A DNA stretch of 64,000 bases from positions 69,977,104 to 70,041,103 of the forward strand of contig OV884014.1 in assembly GCA_930367205.1 (NCBI GenBank). The letters are read 5' to 3'. The translations under genes were made by a program, and so were the position numbers. Shown here piece after piece: positions 1 through 8,640 of this stretch. The notes beneath the pieces were generated by a model. That model was not told the DNA's origin. It was given only the letters and a program-made list of their open reading frames with translations, and did no database searches. The stretch comes from Acanthosoma haemorrhoidale. Lineage: Eukaryota; Arthropoda; Insecta; Hemiptera; Acanthosomatidae. Numbering within the stretch: the first letter of the stretch is position 1; each line of letters starts with the position of its first letter.

Positions 1-2164
1 TGCGACAAAGGGTGAAGGTAATGTGGGAACATTTTGCTTCATTAACTTTGATCCGCCATTGGTTGCACCAATAATCGATCTCGTCAAGGTGTTTTTGAAG
101 GTTATGGGATGCTATGTCGGGGTCTGGGTTAGATGACAAGACTGCAGTGTCATTTGCAAATGTGGCCAAGAAGGTATTGGGAGTAGAGGGGACATCAGCG
201 GTGTATAGGTTGTAGAGGATGGGGCCCAGGACACTGCCCTGTGGAACTCCTGCATTTATAGGATAGTAGTTTGAATATTCTAAACCACAGCGGACTTGGA
301 AGAAGCGGTTTGAAAGGTAGGACTGTAGGATTAGGAAAAGGGTCTGTGGTAAATATCTTTTGAGCTTGTAGAGTAAACCTGCGTGCCAAACCCTGTCAAA
401 AGCTTGAGCTATATCAAGAAAGGCAGCAGTGCAATACTGTTTGGTTTCAAGGGCTGAGGAGGTGTGATCAACAACGCGAAGGCCTTGTTGAGCAGTGGAA
501 TGCCGTTGGCGGAAACCAAATTGGTGTGTAGGAAAAAGGTTTTTGGATTCAATAATTGGAAGTAGACGTTTTAGTAGAAGTTTCTCAAATATTTTTGAGA
601 GGATAGGGAGTAGGCTTATTGGACGGTAAGATGAGGCGTCATTGGGTGGTTTACCGGGTTTGGCGAATAGGACAATAATGGAATGTTTCCAGAGGAGTGG
701 GAAGTGCGTCGTTCGGATAATGCAATTATATATATAGGTTAGGAAGATTATGGCTTTAGGACGAAATTGTTTGAGAATTTGAGGAGTAAGGAGATCATAT
801 CCAGGGGATTTTCGGTAAGGTAAGTTTTTCAAAAGGTATTTGACCTCAGAGGGATTAACGGCTTTTGGTGGAAGAGAGAGAGGAATAGGTGAAGTGAGGA
901 AATCTTCCACAGTTGTGCTGTGAGTATGGCTTTGATGAGAAAGGTTAGGTGTGAAAGTATGGGTAAGATGCAGAGCAAATTCCTCCGACCTATCCCCATC
1001 CGAAGCCGCCCAGGACCCATCATCACGACGGAGCGGATGTAAAACAGGTTGATACTTTAGGATTTTTTTGGTTACATTCCACAAGGAGTTATCCCTGGTA
1101 GACAGAGAGGAGAGGTAGGGATGGAAAGAATCGGAACGGAAGGATGCCAATCGCCGCTTTACCAATCGGCAGTACTGATTGTACGAGCGGCGATCGGCAG
1201 GATGCCGGGATCTTTGCCACACTGTTCTGGAGCGGCGTTTGGATAGGATTAGATCTTTGAGATGCTGAGGTAAACTATTATGATTATGAATTTTTGGGTG
1301 ACGATGGGGTGACGATGCCTCCCAAGCCGACTTCTGGACCAGAGTAGTGAAAGAATGCACTGCATCGTCTAGGTCTTGGGATGTTTTCAGGGATAATTTG
1401 AGGTTTACGGACTCTGTAAGAAGCTGACAGAAGTGGTCCCAATCGACTGGGCCCCTAATAAATGAAGGAGGAGATAGTTTGTGAATTGGTTTTAGGGAAA
1501 TGGTTAATAATAAAGGGCTATGATCGGAGGAGAGGTCATCGAGGCGCTCGAGTGAATAGTTTAGCGTTCCTAAACTATTGTAGAAGAAGAAGTCTAGGAG
1601 ATCTGGATTTCGGTTGGGATCTGATGGCCAATAGGTGGCTGTGTCAGGAGAGATCGTGGCGCAATGTTTCCGTGTGAGTGCAGACAGCAAAGCACGACCG
1701 CGTGTATTCGTGGATCTTGACCCCCAGTGTTGGTGCTTTGCATTAAAGTCCCCACCCACAAGGAAACAATGTCCTATGGAGTCTAGAAAGGAGATGAATT
1801 GGGAATCGGAAATGGATTTATTGGGAGGGCAGTACACTGATGCTAGAGTAAGGGGGAAAGGGAAGGTGCTGATTGACACTGCAGTGGACTGAAGGAAATC
1901 ATGTGCTACCAAAGGAACTATGTGATGAGAAATGGAATTATGAACAATGACAGCGGTACCTGCATGAGCTCTTCCATCTGGGTGATCAGTTCGGTAAGTA
2001 TGGTACTGTCGAATCGTAAATGGTCGTTTGCTAGTAAGTCTTGTTTCAGTAATGAGAGCTACGTCGATGTTCTTGTCGTGGAGTAGTGCTGTCAGTTCGT
2101 TAGTGTGGGTGCGAACACCATTCGCATTCCAAAGGAGAATGGATAAGGAGTCGGAAGGATCCAC
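1..2164 (-). CDS. LINE ORF2: endonuclease-reverse transcriptase, partial (C-terminus off window)
   Basis: ORF2 protein of the LINE; it nicks target DNA and reverse-transcribes the element RNA there. I read the minus strand from 2164 down as one open frame of 721 codons. The N-terminal APE endonuclease shows LLWNANGVRTHTNEL, then ITETRL, GGDFNAKHQHWGS and LSSDHSPLLL, so the conserved Asn, Glu, Asp/Asn and His positions are present. The RT domain shows SSYRPISLLPILSKIFEKLL, HQFGFRQRHSTAQQ, FLDIAQAFDRVWH (motif A) and NAGVPQGSVLGPILYNLYTA (motif B). Motif C reads FANDTAVLSS, where Jockey elements normally have FADD; the first Asp is Asn (codon AAT, plus-strand 152-154). No in-frame ATG precedes the endonuclease. 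The frame opens with a TAA at 2165-2167 followed by GTG, so either the ATG is lost or ORF2 relies on reinitiation after ORF1. Jockey ORF2 usually has roughly 900 residues, so about 200 should lie beyond the edge. Confidence 0.93.
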   Translation of the reverse strand, partial: MDPSDSLSILLWNANGVRTHTNELTALLHDKNIDVALITETRLTSKRPFTIRQYHTYRTDHPDGRAHAGTAVIVHNSISHHIVPLVAHDFLQSTAVSISTFPFPLTLASVYCPPNKSISDSQFISFLDSIGHCFLVGGDFNAKHQHWGSRSTNTRGRALLSALTRKHCATISPDTATYWPSDPNRNPDLLDFFFYNSLGTLNYSLERLDDLSSDHSPLLLTISLKPIHKLSPPSFIRGPVDWDHFCQLLTESVNLKLSLKTSQDLDDAVHSFTTLVQKSAWEASSPHRHPKIHNHNSLPQHLKDLILSKRRSRTVWQRSRHPADRRSYNQYCRLVKRRLASFRSDSFHPYLSSLSTRDNSLWNVTKKILKYQPVLHPLRRDDGSWAASDGDRSEEFALHLTHTFTPNLSHQSHTHSTTVEDFLTSPIPLSLPPKAVNPSEVKYLLKNLPYRKSPGYDLLTPQILKQFRPKAIIFLTYIYNCIIRTTHFPLLWKHSIIVLFAKPGKPPNDASSYRPISLLPILSKIFEKLLLKRLLPIIESKNLFPTHQFGFRQRHSTAQQGLRVVDHTSSALETKQYCTAAFLDIAQAFDRVWHAGLLYKLKRYLPQTLFLILQSYLSNRFFQVRCGLEYSNYYPINAGVPQGSVLGPILYNLYTADVPSTPNTFLATFANDTAVLSSNPDPDIASHNLQKHLDEIDYWCNQWRIKVNEAKCSHITFTLCR
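152..154 (-). other. Asp-to-Asn change in the RT catalytic motif (FADD to FAND)
   Basis: The codon is AAT on the minus strand, in frame with the rest of ORF2 and between GCA (Ala) and GAC (Asp). The first Asp of the FADD box binds catalytic metal in reverse transcriptases. A single G-to-A change of GAT or GAC explains it only for GAT. The copy would be expected to lack polymerase activity although its frame is otherwise open. Confidence 0.85.
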
Positions 2165-2239
2165 TTATGGATTTTGTTTAACGGGGATAAGGTAGGAGAC
2201 CAGATTTGTAAGTAGGGAAATGAGAGGAGTAATTAGTAA

Positions 2240-3490
2240 TTAATTACTGAACTCTGTAAGAAATGAGGTTAAAAGGCTAGTGAGATCCGAAGAACTTGAA
2301 GGTGGAGGAATGCACGAGATGTGTGGCTGAGGATAGGATAGAGTTTGTGGGACGACGGGATGAACGGAATGCTGGGAAAGGTGATCTTGTGTACAGGGGG
2401 TGGGTGGTGCCTGTGACTGCTCTCTGTTGCGAACGGCATCGGCGAAAGAGACTGTAGGCCTCAAGTTTCTGGCTGGGCCGCTTCTTGCTGCAAGTTTTTC
2501 CACTTCTGGCTGACGGCGTTGTTCGGTCCTCGACTTCAGCGTTCTGTAAGCCTCGCAGCCCTTGTAGTTGGCCGGATGGCCTTGCTTGCATAGTACGCAT
2601 ACCGCAGGCGATTGTAGGGGCTTTTTGCACAATTCGCTTTTGTGCTGCCCACTACACTTTACACATCTGGGAGGGTGGTGGCAGTAAGATTTCGTGTGCC
2701 CATATGCCTGACAATTATGGCACTGGACGATGTCTCGTTTGGGGAACGGTTTTTCAACCTGTACCCTTGTATAGTACAGGTGTGTTAGTTCATAAATCTT
2801 CTCTACTCCAGGTGTTCGCTCGAGATCGACGAAGAACAGTGGTAACGCCGTTTTTATTGATCCCTCTTGTTGTTTATCCTCACGTAACACGTTCGTTATT
2901 TGACGAACTTTGAATCCAAGAGCAAAGAGTTCATCTTCGATTTCGTCAGCTGGTGTGGTCGGGTGCAAGTTTCTAATTACTACTCGGAGCGAGCGTTCTT
3001 GTTTCAGCTGATAGGTGTGAAAGTCAGCATTGGTTTCGTCCAAATATTTGATAATTGCCCGATAAGTATCGGGAGTGTCCGGAGATATTTTCGTGTCCCG
3101 AGAGCGATTTAGGCACGTATATTTTCCGGTACCAACAATTTTGCTCATTTGTGAGCATAGCAATTTAAAGTTGCTAATGTTGCGTACAAATATTGGAGGC
3201 GGCTGGGGCTGTGTTGGAGTTTTGTTGACTTCCATTTCTTCTGCTGGGATATTTTTCAACGCCTCAAAGGTGTTTGGCGTGAAGAAAGGTGACTCTATGG
3301 CGGGATCATTATTGGATGTGCTGGCCTGTGGAGGTATCTCTTCCATGGAACTAGCCGCAGAAGAGGTTATTTGTACATTCCTGGTTGATCGTCTTGGTTT
3401 ACGCTTTACAGGCGACGTTGTCGGGGTTGGACCTAGTGATCTCGATCTTTTTTTTTTATTTTGAGAAATCACTTGTTGATAAAATTTCAT
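2240..3490 (-). CDS. LINE ORF1: gag-like nucleic-acid-binding protein with three zinc knuckles
   Basis: Complete 416-residue frame from ATG to TAA. Residues 1-50 are basic and Ser/Thr-rich (SQNKKKRSRS, VKRKPRRSTRN). Residues about 100-250 match the layout of the region in Jockey gag proteins that precedes the knuckles (PPIFVRNISNFKLL, LRVVIRNLHPTTPADEIEDE, GFKVRQITNV). Three CCHC-type knuckles follow: CHNCQAYGHTKSYC at 257-270, CVKCSGQHKSELC at 276-288 and CVLCKQGHPANYKGC at 298-312, the usual trio in Jockey and related insect LINEs. The C-terminal 100 residues are Pro/Ser/Gln-rich. The protein is expected to bind LINE RNA and form the ribonucleoprotein. ORF2 lies downstream on the same strand after about 75 bases. 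Confidence 0.93.
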   Translation of the reverse strand: MKFYQQVISQNKKKRSRSLGPTPTTSPVKRKPRRSTRNVQITSSAASSMEEIPPQASTSNNDPAIESPFFTPNTFEALKNIPAEEMEVNKTPTQPQPPPIFVRNISNFKLLCSQMSKIVGTGKYTCLNRSRDTKISPDTPDTYRAIIKYLDETNADFHTYQLKQERSLRVVIRNLHPTTPADEIEDELFALGFKVRQITNVLREDKQQEGSIKTALPLFFVDLERTPGVEKIYELTHLYYTRVQVEKPFPKRDIVQCHNCQAYGHTKSYCHHPPRCVKCSGQHKSELCKKPLQSPAVCVLCKQGHPANYKGCEAYRTLKSRTEQRRQPEVEKLAARSGPARNLRPTVSFADAVRNREQSQAPPTPCTQDHLSQHSVHPVVPQTLSYPQPHISCIPPPSSSSDLTSLLTSFLTEFSN

Positions 3491-3534
3491 TTTATCATAA
3501 CAACGGTTTTTAGTTTGTAAGGAAAAAAGTACGT

Positions 3535-3625
3535 AGCGCCGGTGGGAATCAAGCTCGCAACCTCCAGTGGCGAGTCACGGGTCTTGGCTCTGAGCCACAA
3601 GACCGACTGGCTCAGAAACAATTGC
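3535..3625 (-). other. tRNA-like sequence in the LINE leader (possible SINE head or pol III promoter)
   Basis: Read on the minus strand, the segment has an A-box-like TGGCTCAGAGCCAAG and, about 35 bases on, a B-box-like GGTTGCGAGCTTGATTCC (imperfect, with extra bases). A T-rich run follows before the ORF1 ATG. Same orientation as the LINE and only about 50 bases upstream of its ATG. It could be a SINE inserted in the leader, a leader that captured a tRNA-like promoter, or chance. Confidence 0.4.
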
Positions 3626-5133
3626 ACGACGTTAGTGAACGATCCGAATGTCTAATGGCAAAATGGCCGACCTCTCCTCCGATTTCACTTCACTTTTGTT
3701 CTGCACAAATGTAATAAGCTATTCACTTACGTGTTGAGGGCTTCCTCGTGACCAGCACACGTAAGTTGCCTGGTAGAACAAAATTTTTTGATGTACTGTG
3801 GCCTAGAAACGGTAGAATAAAGTGTTTGAAGGACGAGCGAAGTTGAGAGGTGTTTCAGGATGTAGCGCATGCGCAAAAACTAATGTTAATTTTAAAAAAG
3901 TTTATGCGTCAAAGTCATGGTAGAGAAGCTTGAACGACGTTTTAAATTTTAGTACAGAAAACTGAAAAATATTACATATTACTAATCAGAACGTTATGAT
4001 ATAAAATTTAATACCCAACTAAATACCTTTTTTATTCAATTATGAATTTATTTCATACTTAATTAAATTTGCTATGAATAAAAGGGTTGTAAAAAAAAAT
4101 CAATGAAACCTTGCAATATTAGATTGACTCAGCGGTTTTTCTGTAGCAAGTTTTGAAAATGACTTTTATCATAGAAAAGTTTGTGATTCAGTAAGCAATG
4201 ATGAACGAAAAGAGCAATGAATTCAAAGATAATTTTATTTTTGCCTAAATAGGCGGAACGTCGACAGATAATCTTTCATCTTTACTTACTCAGTGTAAAT
4301 AAATAAATGAAGTCAAATGTTCTTTAATTTATTGAAAGTTCGAGTTTTAAGCTAGAACAAGACAATGGGTTGTACTATTTTAAGACACCCAGCTCGTGAG
4401 ATAAAAGTAAGGAATTTTCTCTGCTGCCCTCTATAAAACTCGAAGGCACGGACAGGCTAGAACCTCCGCCGGTTTAATTGGGAGAGGAGAAACGGGAAGG
4501 AGAAAAACTAATTTATCTGTCAGCAGTTGTGTCTCGAATGTATTCTATTTCACGGGCGAGCGAACCTGTACTAAGCACATTTCACACTGTCCCGAATACT
4601 TTCTCAAATTAAATTTTACGACCCCCCCTTATATTATATAGGGGATAGCAGGTGATTCGGAGTGTGATGGAGTAGCAGTGATTGGGGCCGGTAGCAGTTA
4701 ATGCTCATAAATAACAGGAGGGCTATAAACCGACTGACCTCCTTCCAGAAGACTTGAGACATCTCCTAGTCATGTTCGAGGCAACGGCTGTCAATGACTC
4801 CGCACCTCGGACGCACACTTTACTGCCATGTCTTTCAGCATGACAGTCATTTCGCTACGCGACTCGTCCACAGCTTGTAAACGTTATTACCTTAATATAG
4901 GGTAATGTGGAAAGGTCCTAATATAAACATTTCTAAGTTATTGCACATGTTTTTATTTTCTGTTGTTGTTATTATTATTATTATTTATTTATTTTGACAA
5001 AAGCCGCATTGACTTCTGGCAAGGGTTTTGATTAGAAGGGTAATGCAAATTAAGAGTCTTCAGTGTTTTGTTTTAACTTAATTTTTGTTTGAGAGGATTT
5101 CAGCAATATTTTTTTATTATTTTTTTTTATAGT
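3626..5133. other. No gene seen; probable LINE leader at the left edge
   Basis: The first 200 bases or so (to about 3860) are GC-richer and may be the rest of the LINE 5' leader. From 3870 the sequence is AT-rich with many stops in all frames. A GC-richer patch at 4420-4880 has no recognisable product. Confidence 0.4.
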
Positions 5134-5963
5134 TGTCGGGCTCAGATAACTGAGTATCGCCAAAGTGGGGAGGATACGCCCAACGCGGGCTAGGGTCACT
5201 ACAACCTCTTAGCCGCCGTCCAGCGAGCGCCAAGAATGAGATAAGGCGAGGGGACCTGTGGTCTTTCACCTCTGCTAGCGACCTAGTCGGCGGGCAGCCT
5301 AACTCCCTTTGATCTGACTCCAAAAGATGTTCAGGAGAAGAGGAACAGGGTAGGTTTATAGGTAGTTTATGTGGTCTTGGAATGACCATGAATTCACACT
5401 CGGTGTCTAAGGGTAGGCGAAAACCGGAAGCAGACTGGATTGCCGTGGGAGACGCTACTGGTAAGTTTGTAAGGCCACGGCAACCGTCGTCCGCGAGAGA
5501 GAGGTCTCTCCCAAGGAGGTGCTAGGTTAGCGAGACGAAGGCAGAGATTCCCACTTGGAGAGTGTGGGTCTGACAACGCCGGACTAAATTAATGCGAGGT
5601 TAGGAGAGAGATGCAGAGGTAGTTGAATGAGAAGACCATGGTTTTGAGTAGAGCAGCAAGCGCCAGTGCAGAGAGAGAGGATAGAGTAGTGGTCCAAGTG
5701 ACGGACCGGTTCGTTATGCTAATTCTTTTTTTTTCTTTTCTTTCAAAACCTCTTTATTGATATTCTAATTCTGTCTAATGCCGCTGCTTACATAGCCGGC
5801 CAGCAGTGGTGGGGATGGGTCCCCGTCTGCGGCTGTTTCCCCCACTAGTTCCTCCCCCCCCCCTCTCACTGACGTCATAACCTATATTAAACATAATGAA
5901 ACATTTACTGATACGATAAAAGGGGAACTTAAAATTATTTGCAATTGAGAGGTGGCCACAACA
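5134..5963 (+). mobile_element. Solo LTR, family copy A
   Basis: Begins TGTCGGG and ends ACAACA, the TG...CA form of a long terminal repeat. It aligns along most of its length with 31211-32484 in the same orientation and with 62741-63272 inverted: shared blocks include the GCGGGCTAGGGTC block, TGTGGTCTTGGAATGACCA, TTCACACTCGGTGTCTAAGG and GAGGTCTCTCCCAAGGAGGT. Flanking pentamers are ATAGT and ATGGT, a target duplication with one mismatch. No internal retrotransposon sequence adjoins it, hence solo. ORFs inside it (for example 5117-5389 and 5394-5576) recur only as repeat sequence and are not genes. Confidence 0.8.
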
Positions 5964-6700
5964 ATGGTAATGAGATGGGTGGAAAAATTTTTAAAATGTA
6001 AAGTTCTTTTTTCATTTTTTTCTGATTATTTCGGCTAGAGAACATAAAGAAAAGCGTATGTAAATATTGTATACACGAACATATGTTTAAGATTAAACAA
6101 CAAAAAAAAGTGTAGGTTATGAAGTGTGTTTTGTTTTTTTCTCTTGAACAGCAGTTTTCATTTTGTTACATCAACATACAGATAGTTTATATCAGGAGAA
6201 GAGAGTTAGAAGAACTATAAAGCTCGAGGAAGTGAAGAAATAGGACTTTGCGTATTAGAGGACAAGGAGCTTGGCTTAGTCAGTGCTGAAGATAGCAGAA
6301 TACGGGCCTGTACCCCTGCGAACAAGAAGTCGTTGTTTACTACAAGTTTGGACTTCTCGGCATATCTGGTCCACAGATCTCTCCGTGCGCATCGCCGCCC
6401 TGCGGGTGGGTGACTATACGCGCTCTTCTCCGAAACATCGTATCGTGACTATAACCATTTTTTCATTATTTATTATACATTACATTTATATTTACTAACA
6501 ATCAGGCCTGGTTAACTTGCTGATAAGTTATTTTTTTTGTTTTGAATAAAATGAATATTATTTCTGGTACTTTATTTAATGTTTATGCCTTACTGTTAGC
6601 AATTTTGTAACGCTGACCGACTCAATCCAAAATCCAGCTTCTCACGACGTAACCAACGCAATTTTCTGGGGTTTGGGAAATTCTTGATTCTCAAGAGCCC
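5964..6700. other. No gene seen
   Basis: AT-rich sequence with a short GC-richer piece at 6230-6450. The 71-codon frame at 6283-6498 shows nothing recognisable. The segment ends at the left arm of the palindrome. Confidence 0.5.
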
Positions 6701-7000
6701 TAGCGCGAACAACAATTAAGAATAGAATAAAATATCTACCGGGAATAAACAATGACGTACATAGAAGCGAACTTCATAAAGAAAAATGACAAAGTAAAAT
6801 AAAGTGTAAAAGATTGTTTATCTCCAGTCACTAAATAAAGTTAGTCTTATATATATATATCTTTATTTAGTGACTGGAGATAAACAATCTTTTACACTTT
6901 ATTTTACTTTGTCATTTTTCTTTATGAAGTTCGCTTCTATGTACGTCATTGTTTATTCCCGGTAGATATTTTATTCTATTCTTAATTGTTGTTCGCGCTA
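6701..7000. repeat. Perfect 140-bp inverted repeat with 20-bp AT-rich spacer
   Basis: Left arm 6701-6840 and right arm 6861-7000 are exact reverse complements over all 140 bases as I compared them: TAGCGCGAACAACAATTAAG at the left edge answers CTTAATTGTTGTTCGCGCTA at the right. The spacer 6841-6860 is TTAGTCTTAT followed by an AT run. The structure could form a long hairpin or cruciform. No coding capacity. It may be a fold-back element, a template-switch product or an assembly artefact. Confidence 0.95.
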
Positions 7001-7037
7001 AAGTGTAAAAGATTGTTTATCTCCAGTCACTAAATAA

Positions 7038-7039
<2 letters not shown>
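7000..7039 (+). repeat. Third, 40-bp partial copy of the palindrome arm
   Basis: Repeats 6801-6840 exactly in direct orientation, abutting the outer end of the right arm (one shared base). The order is therefore arm, inverted arm, partial arm, and then the AT microsatellite. Confidence 0.92.

Positions 7040-7108
<69 letters not shown>
7040..7108. repeat. (TA)n microsatellite
   Basis: About 34 uninterrupted AT dinucleotides directly after the third arm copy. The spacer of the palindrome also ends in a short AT run. Confidence 0.97.
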
Positions 7109-7110
<2 letters not shown>

Positions 7111-7299
7111 TCGACAAACATAAAAAATAAATATAATGAAGCCAGTAAAATACAATTACACAGAAAATGAAAACCGTAAAATTATTACATATGAAATAAC
7201 GTACAACTTAAATATAGTAAAAACAAAGGAAAATGTCAGCCTCTCATCTCGATACATATGAAATAAACAATTAAATACAAATAGAAATGCCAAGAATAA

Positions 7300-8118
7300 A
7301 AGTATGAACCAACCAGCTTCACCATAGACGGGACTGAAAGCAAACATTCCAACAGCATATGCTACCTCCGTACCAACCTAGGCAGACACATGACGTTCCA
7401 CACACACCCACGGAAGAAGTTGAAAAGAGTACGTAGGACTTACTACTCTCTCCAGCATCTCATCACAAGCCCGGCTATATCCCTGAGGCTGAAACTGTTA
7501 ATATATAAGAGCGTCCTGAGCCCAGCTCTACTGTTTGGGACACCACTCTTCCGATTCCTACACACCAGCACAATAACTCGACTCCAGAGCTTCCAGAACA
7601 AAATCCTGCGCACGGCACTATGTCAAACGCCTTTTCGTGATATGAAGGCTCCTGACATCCACGAAAAGTTCGAAGTCCCCACCATCACCGAAACCATCCA
7701 AAGAAGACACATCAAGTTCTTTGACTCGATGAAACATAGCCGAAACCCTCTGTTCCAAGACATGACACCCCCACAGCTACCGACAAGATGGCAACACTCA
7801 AGATCTAGTAAAGCAGACCAAATGGTGGGCATCACGGCGCTTGGCCCACCAACAACAAGCCTCTAACTGGCACCCATCCCTGCTATCCCACTAAATAAGA
7901 CTGCACTACATGCCTAGAGGGACTCTAGGCCCAGCCACCAGTGGACTCTCACCACTGTACCGCAACTATCAACCTCTACCGAGGCTTCCCACACTCCTTA
8001 ATTCCCTCACACCACCTTCAAGCAGGTACTCCTAGTTCAAGGATCCGCTCAACCCAAATATCCCTTTATTTTCCCCTCATCCTAAATCATATAATTAGAG
8101 AGCTAAGAAAAAAAAATA
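7300..8118 (+). mobile_element. 5'-truncated Jockey-like LINE: ORF2 C-terminus, 3'UTR and poly(A)
   Basis: Contains the last part of an ORF2 reading frame (7305-7866), a 3'UTR, and the terminal signature AGAGAGCTAAG followed by A-rich sequence. The 3' half is found again, inverted, at 19203-19595 and 19042-19190. It is a typical dead-on-arrival LINE copy; the 5' break lies somewhere between the AT microsatellite and 7305. Confidence 0.88.
7305..7866 (+). pseudogene. LINE ORF2 C-terminal fragment
   Basis: The frame is open upstream of the ATG at 7390, reading ICYLRTNLGRHMTFHTHPRK, which is the conserved segment (YLG-x-L-x-x-x-LTF/W-x-x-H) that follows the RT catalytic motif in Jockey ORF2. 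Then come YYSLQHLITSPAISLRLKLL, YKSVLSPALLFGTPLF and RLQSFQNKILRTAL, the usual ORF2 C-terminal thumb-like region. It ends at TAA after about 187 codons. Reverse transcriptase and endonuclease are absent, so there is no autonomous function. The ATG at 7390 is internal, not a true start. Confidence 0.85.
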
Positions 8119-8395
8119 ATATAATTAATAAATCGTTACCAAAGTTACGGGTTTAATATGTTGCGGTTACCACCTCGTGATTGAAAAAAAAATTCTTATT
8201 CAACTTTTAAACTCTTTGCTATTTGAACCAACCGAGTGGCAACTCGTTTCAGCACCTCACAAACCAAGTTTTACCACTATGACCCCACCGCCCTTGCCAC
8301 ATCGATGGCAACAGATTGTCGGAGGAAATTAGGTTAAGATTTAGTTTAAGTTTTTATTGTTAGATGTAAATTAGTTTTAAGTCTATGATAAGAAA
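8119..8395. other. No gene seen
   Basis: Unique-looking sequence after the LINE tail. No product recognised. Confidence 0.4.
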
Positions 8396-8640
8396 GGTGA
8401 GCCCCATCACTTTCAATAAATTCAGTCCACCTAGCAGGTGCGGATGGTAAAGAGGTGTTGGTATAGAAGAGTTTTAAAGCTTCGTGGATGAAGCAATTTA
8501 TTTGAATTTGAAGGGAGAGAGTTCCAGAGAGTAGAGGAGCGAAGGAGCAAGGAAGGAACGATTGTAAGCTGCAGTTTTGTAAGGAGTATACAGATTAGAT
8601 AGAAGGAATCTTGTCTGCCTACAAGAGGTTCTTAACTGTA
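8396..8640 (-). pseudogene. Decayed LINE ORF2 C-terminus (CR1/L2/I-like)
   Basis: On the minus strand one frame reads RSSTLWNSLPSNSNKLLHPR and then SFKTLLYQHLF. The LWNSLP-x(n)-SFK-x-x-L pattern is the usual C-terminal tail of CR1/L2-type and related LINE ORF2 proteins. Stops follow soon after and nothing else of the protein is visible. Recognised from pattern memory only. Confidence 0.5.

Larger units (their letters stand above)
1..3490 (-). mobile_element. Jockey-like non-LTR retrotransposon (LINE), 3' end beyond the window
   Basis: Two consecutive open reading frames on the minus strand have the order and content of a Jockey-clade LINE: a gag-like ORF1 with three zinc knuckles, a gap of about 75 bases, then ORF2 with an APE-type endonuclease followed by reverse transcriptase. 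The frame of ORF2 stays open for 721 codons to the window edge, so the copy is young or has been under selection until recently. The 3' end, 3'UTR and poly(A) tail are outside the window. The 5' leader lies upstream of the ORF1 ATG at 3490 and probably runs to somewhere in 3500-3860, but I cannot fix its end. Confidence 0.93.

Noticed and set aside
1462..2086. Plus-strand frames of 61-85 codons
   Set aside because: Antisense shadows of the endonuclease part of ORF2.
2485..3464. Plus-strand frames of 70-142 codons
   Set aside because: They are antisense shadows of the LINE ORF1, which has clear zinc knuckles on the minus strand.
5117..5576. Minus frames of 60-90 codons, one echoed at 31540-31728
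   Set aside because: They recur because the solo LTRs are repeated; the recurrence is nucleotide-level with indels, so protein conservation is not supported.
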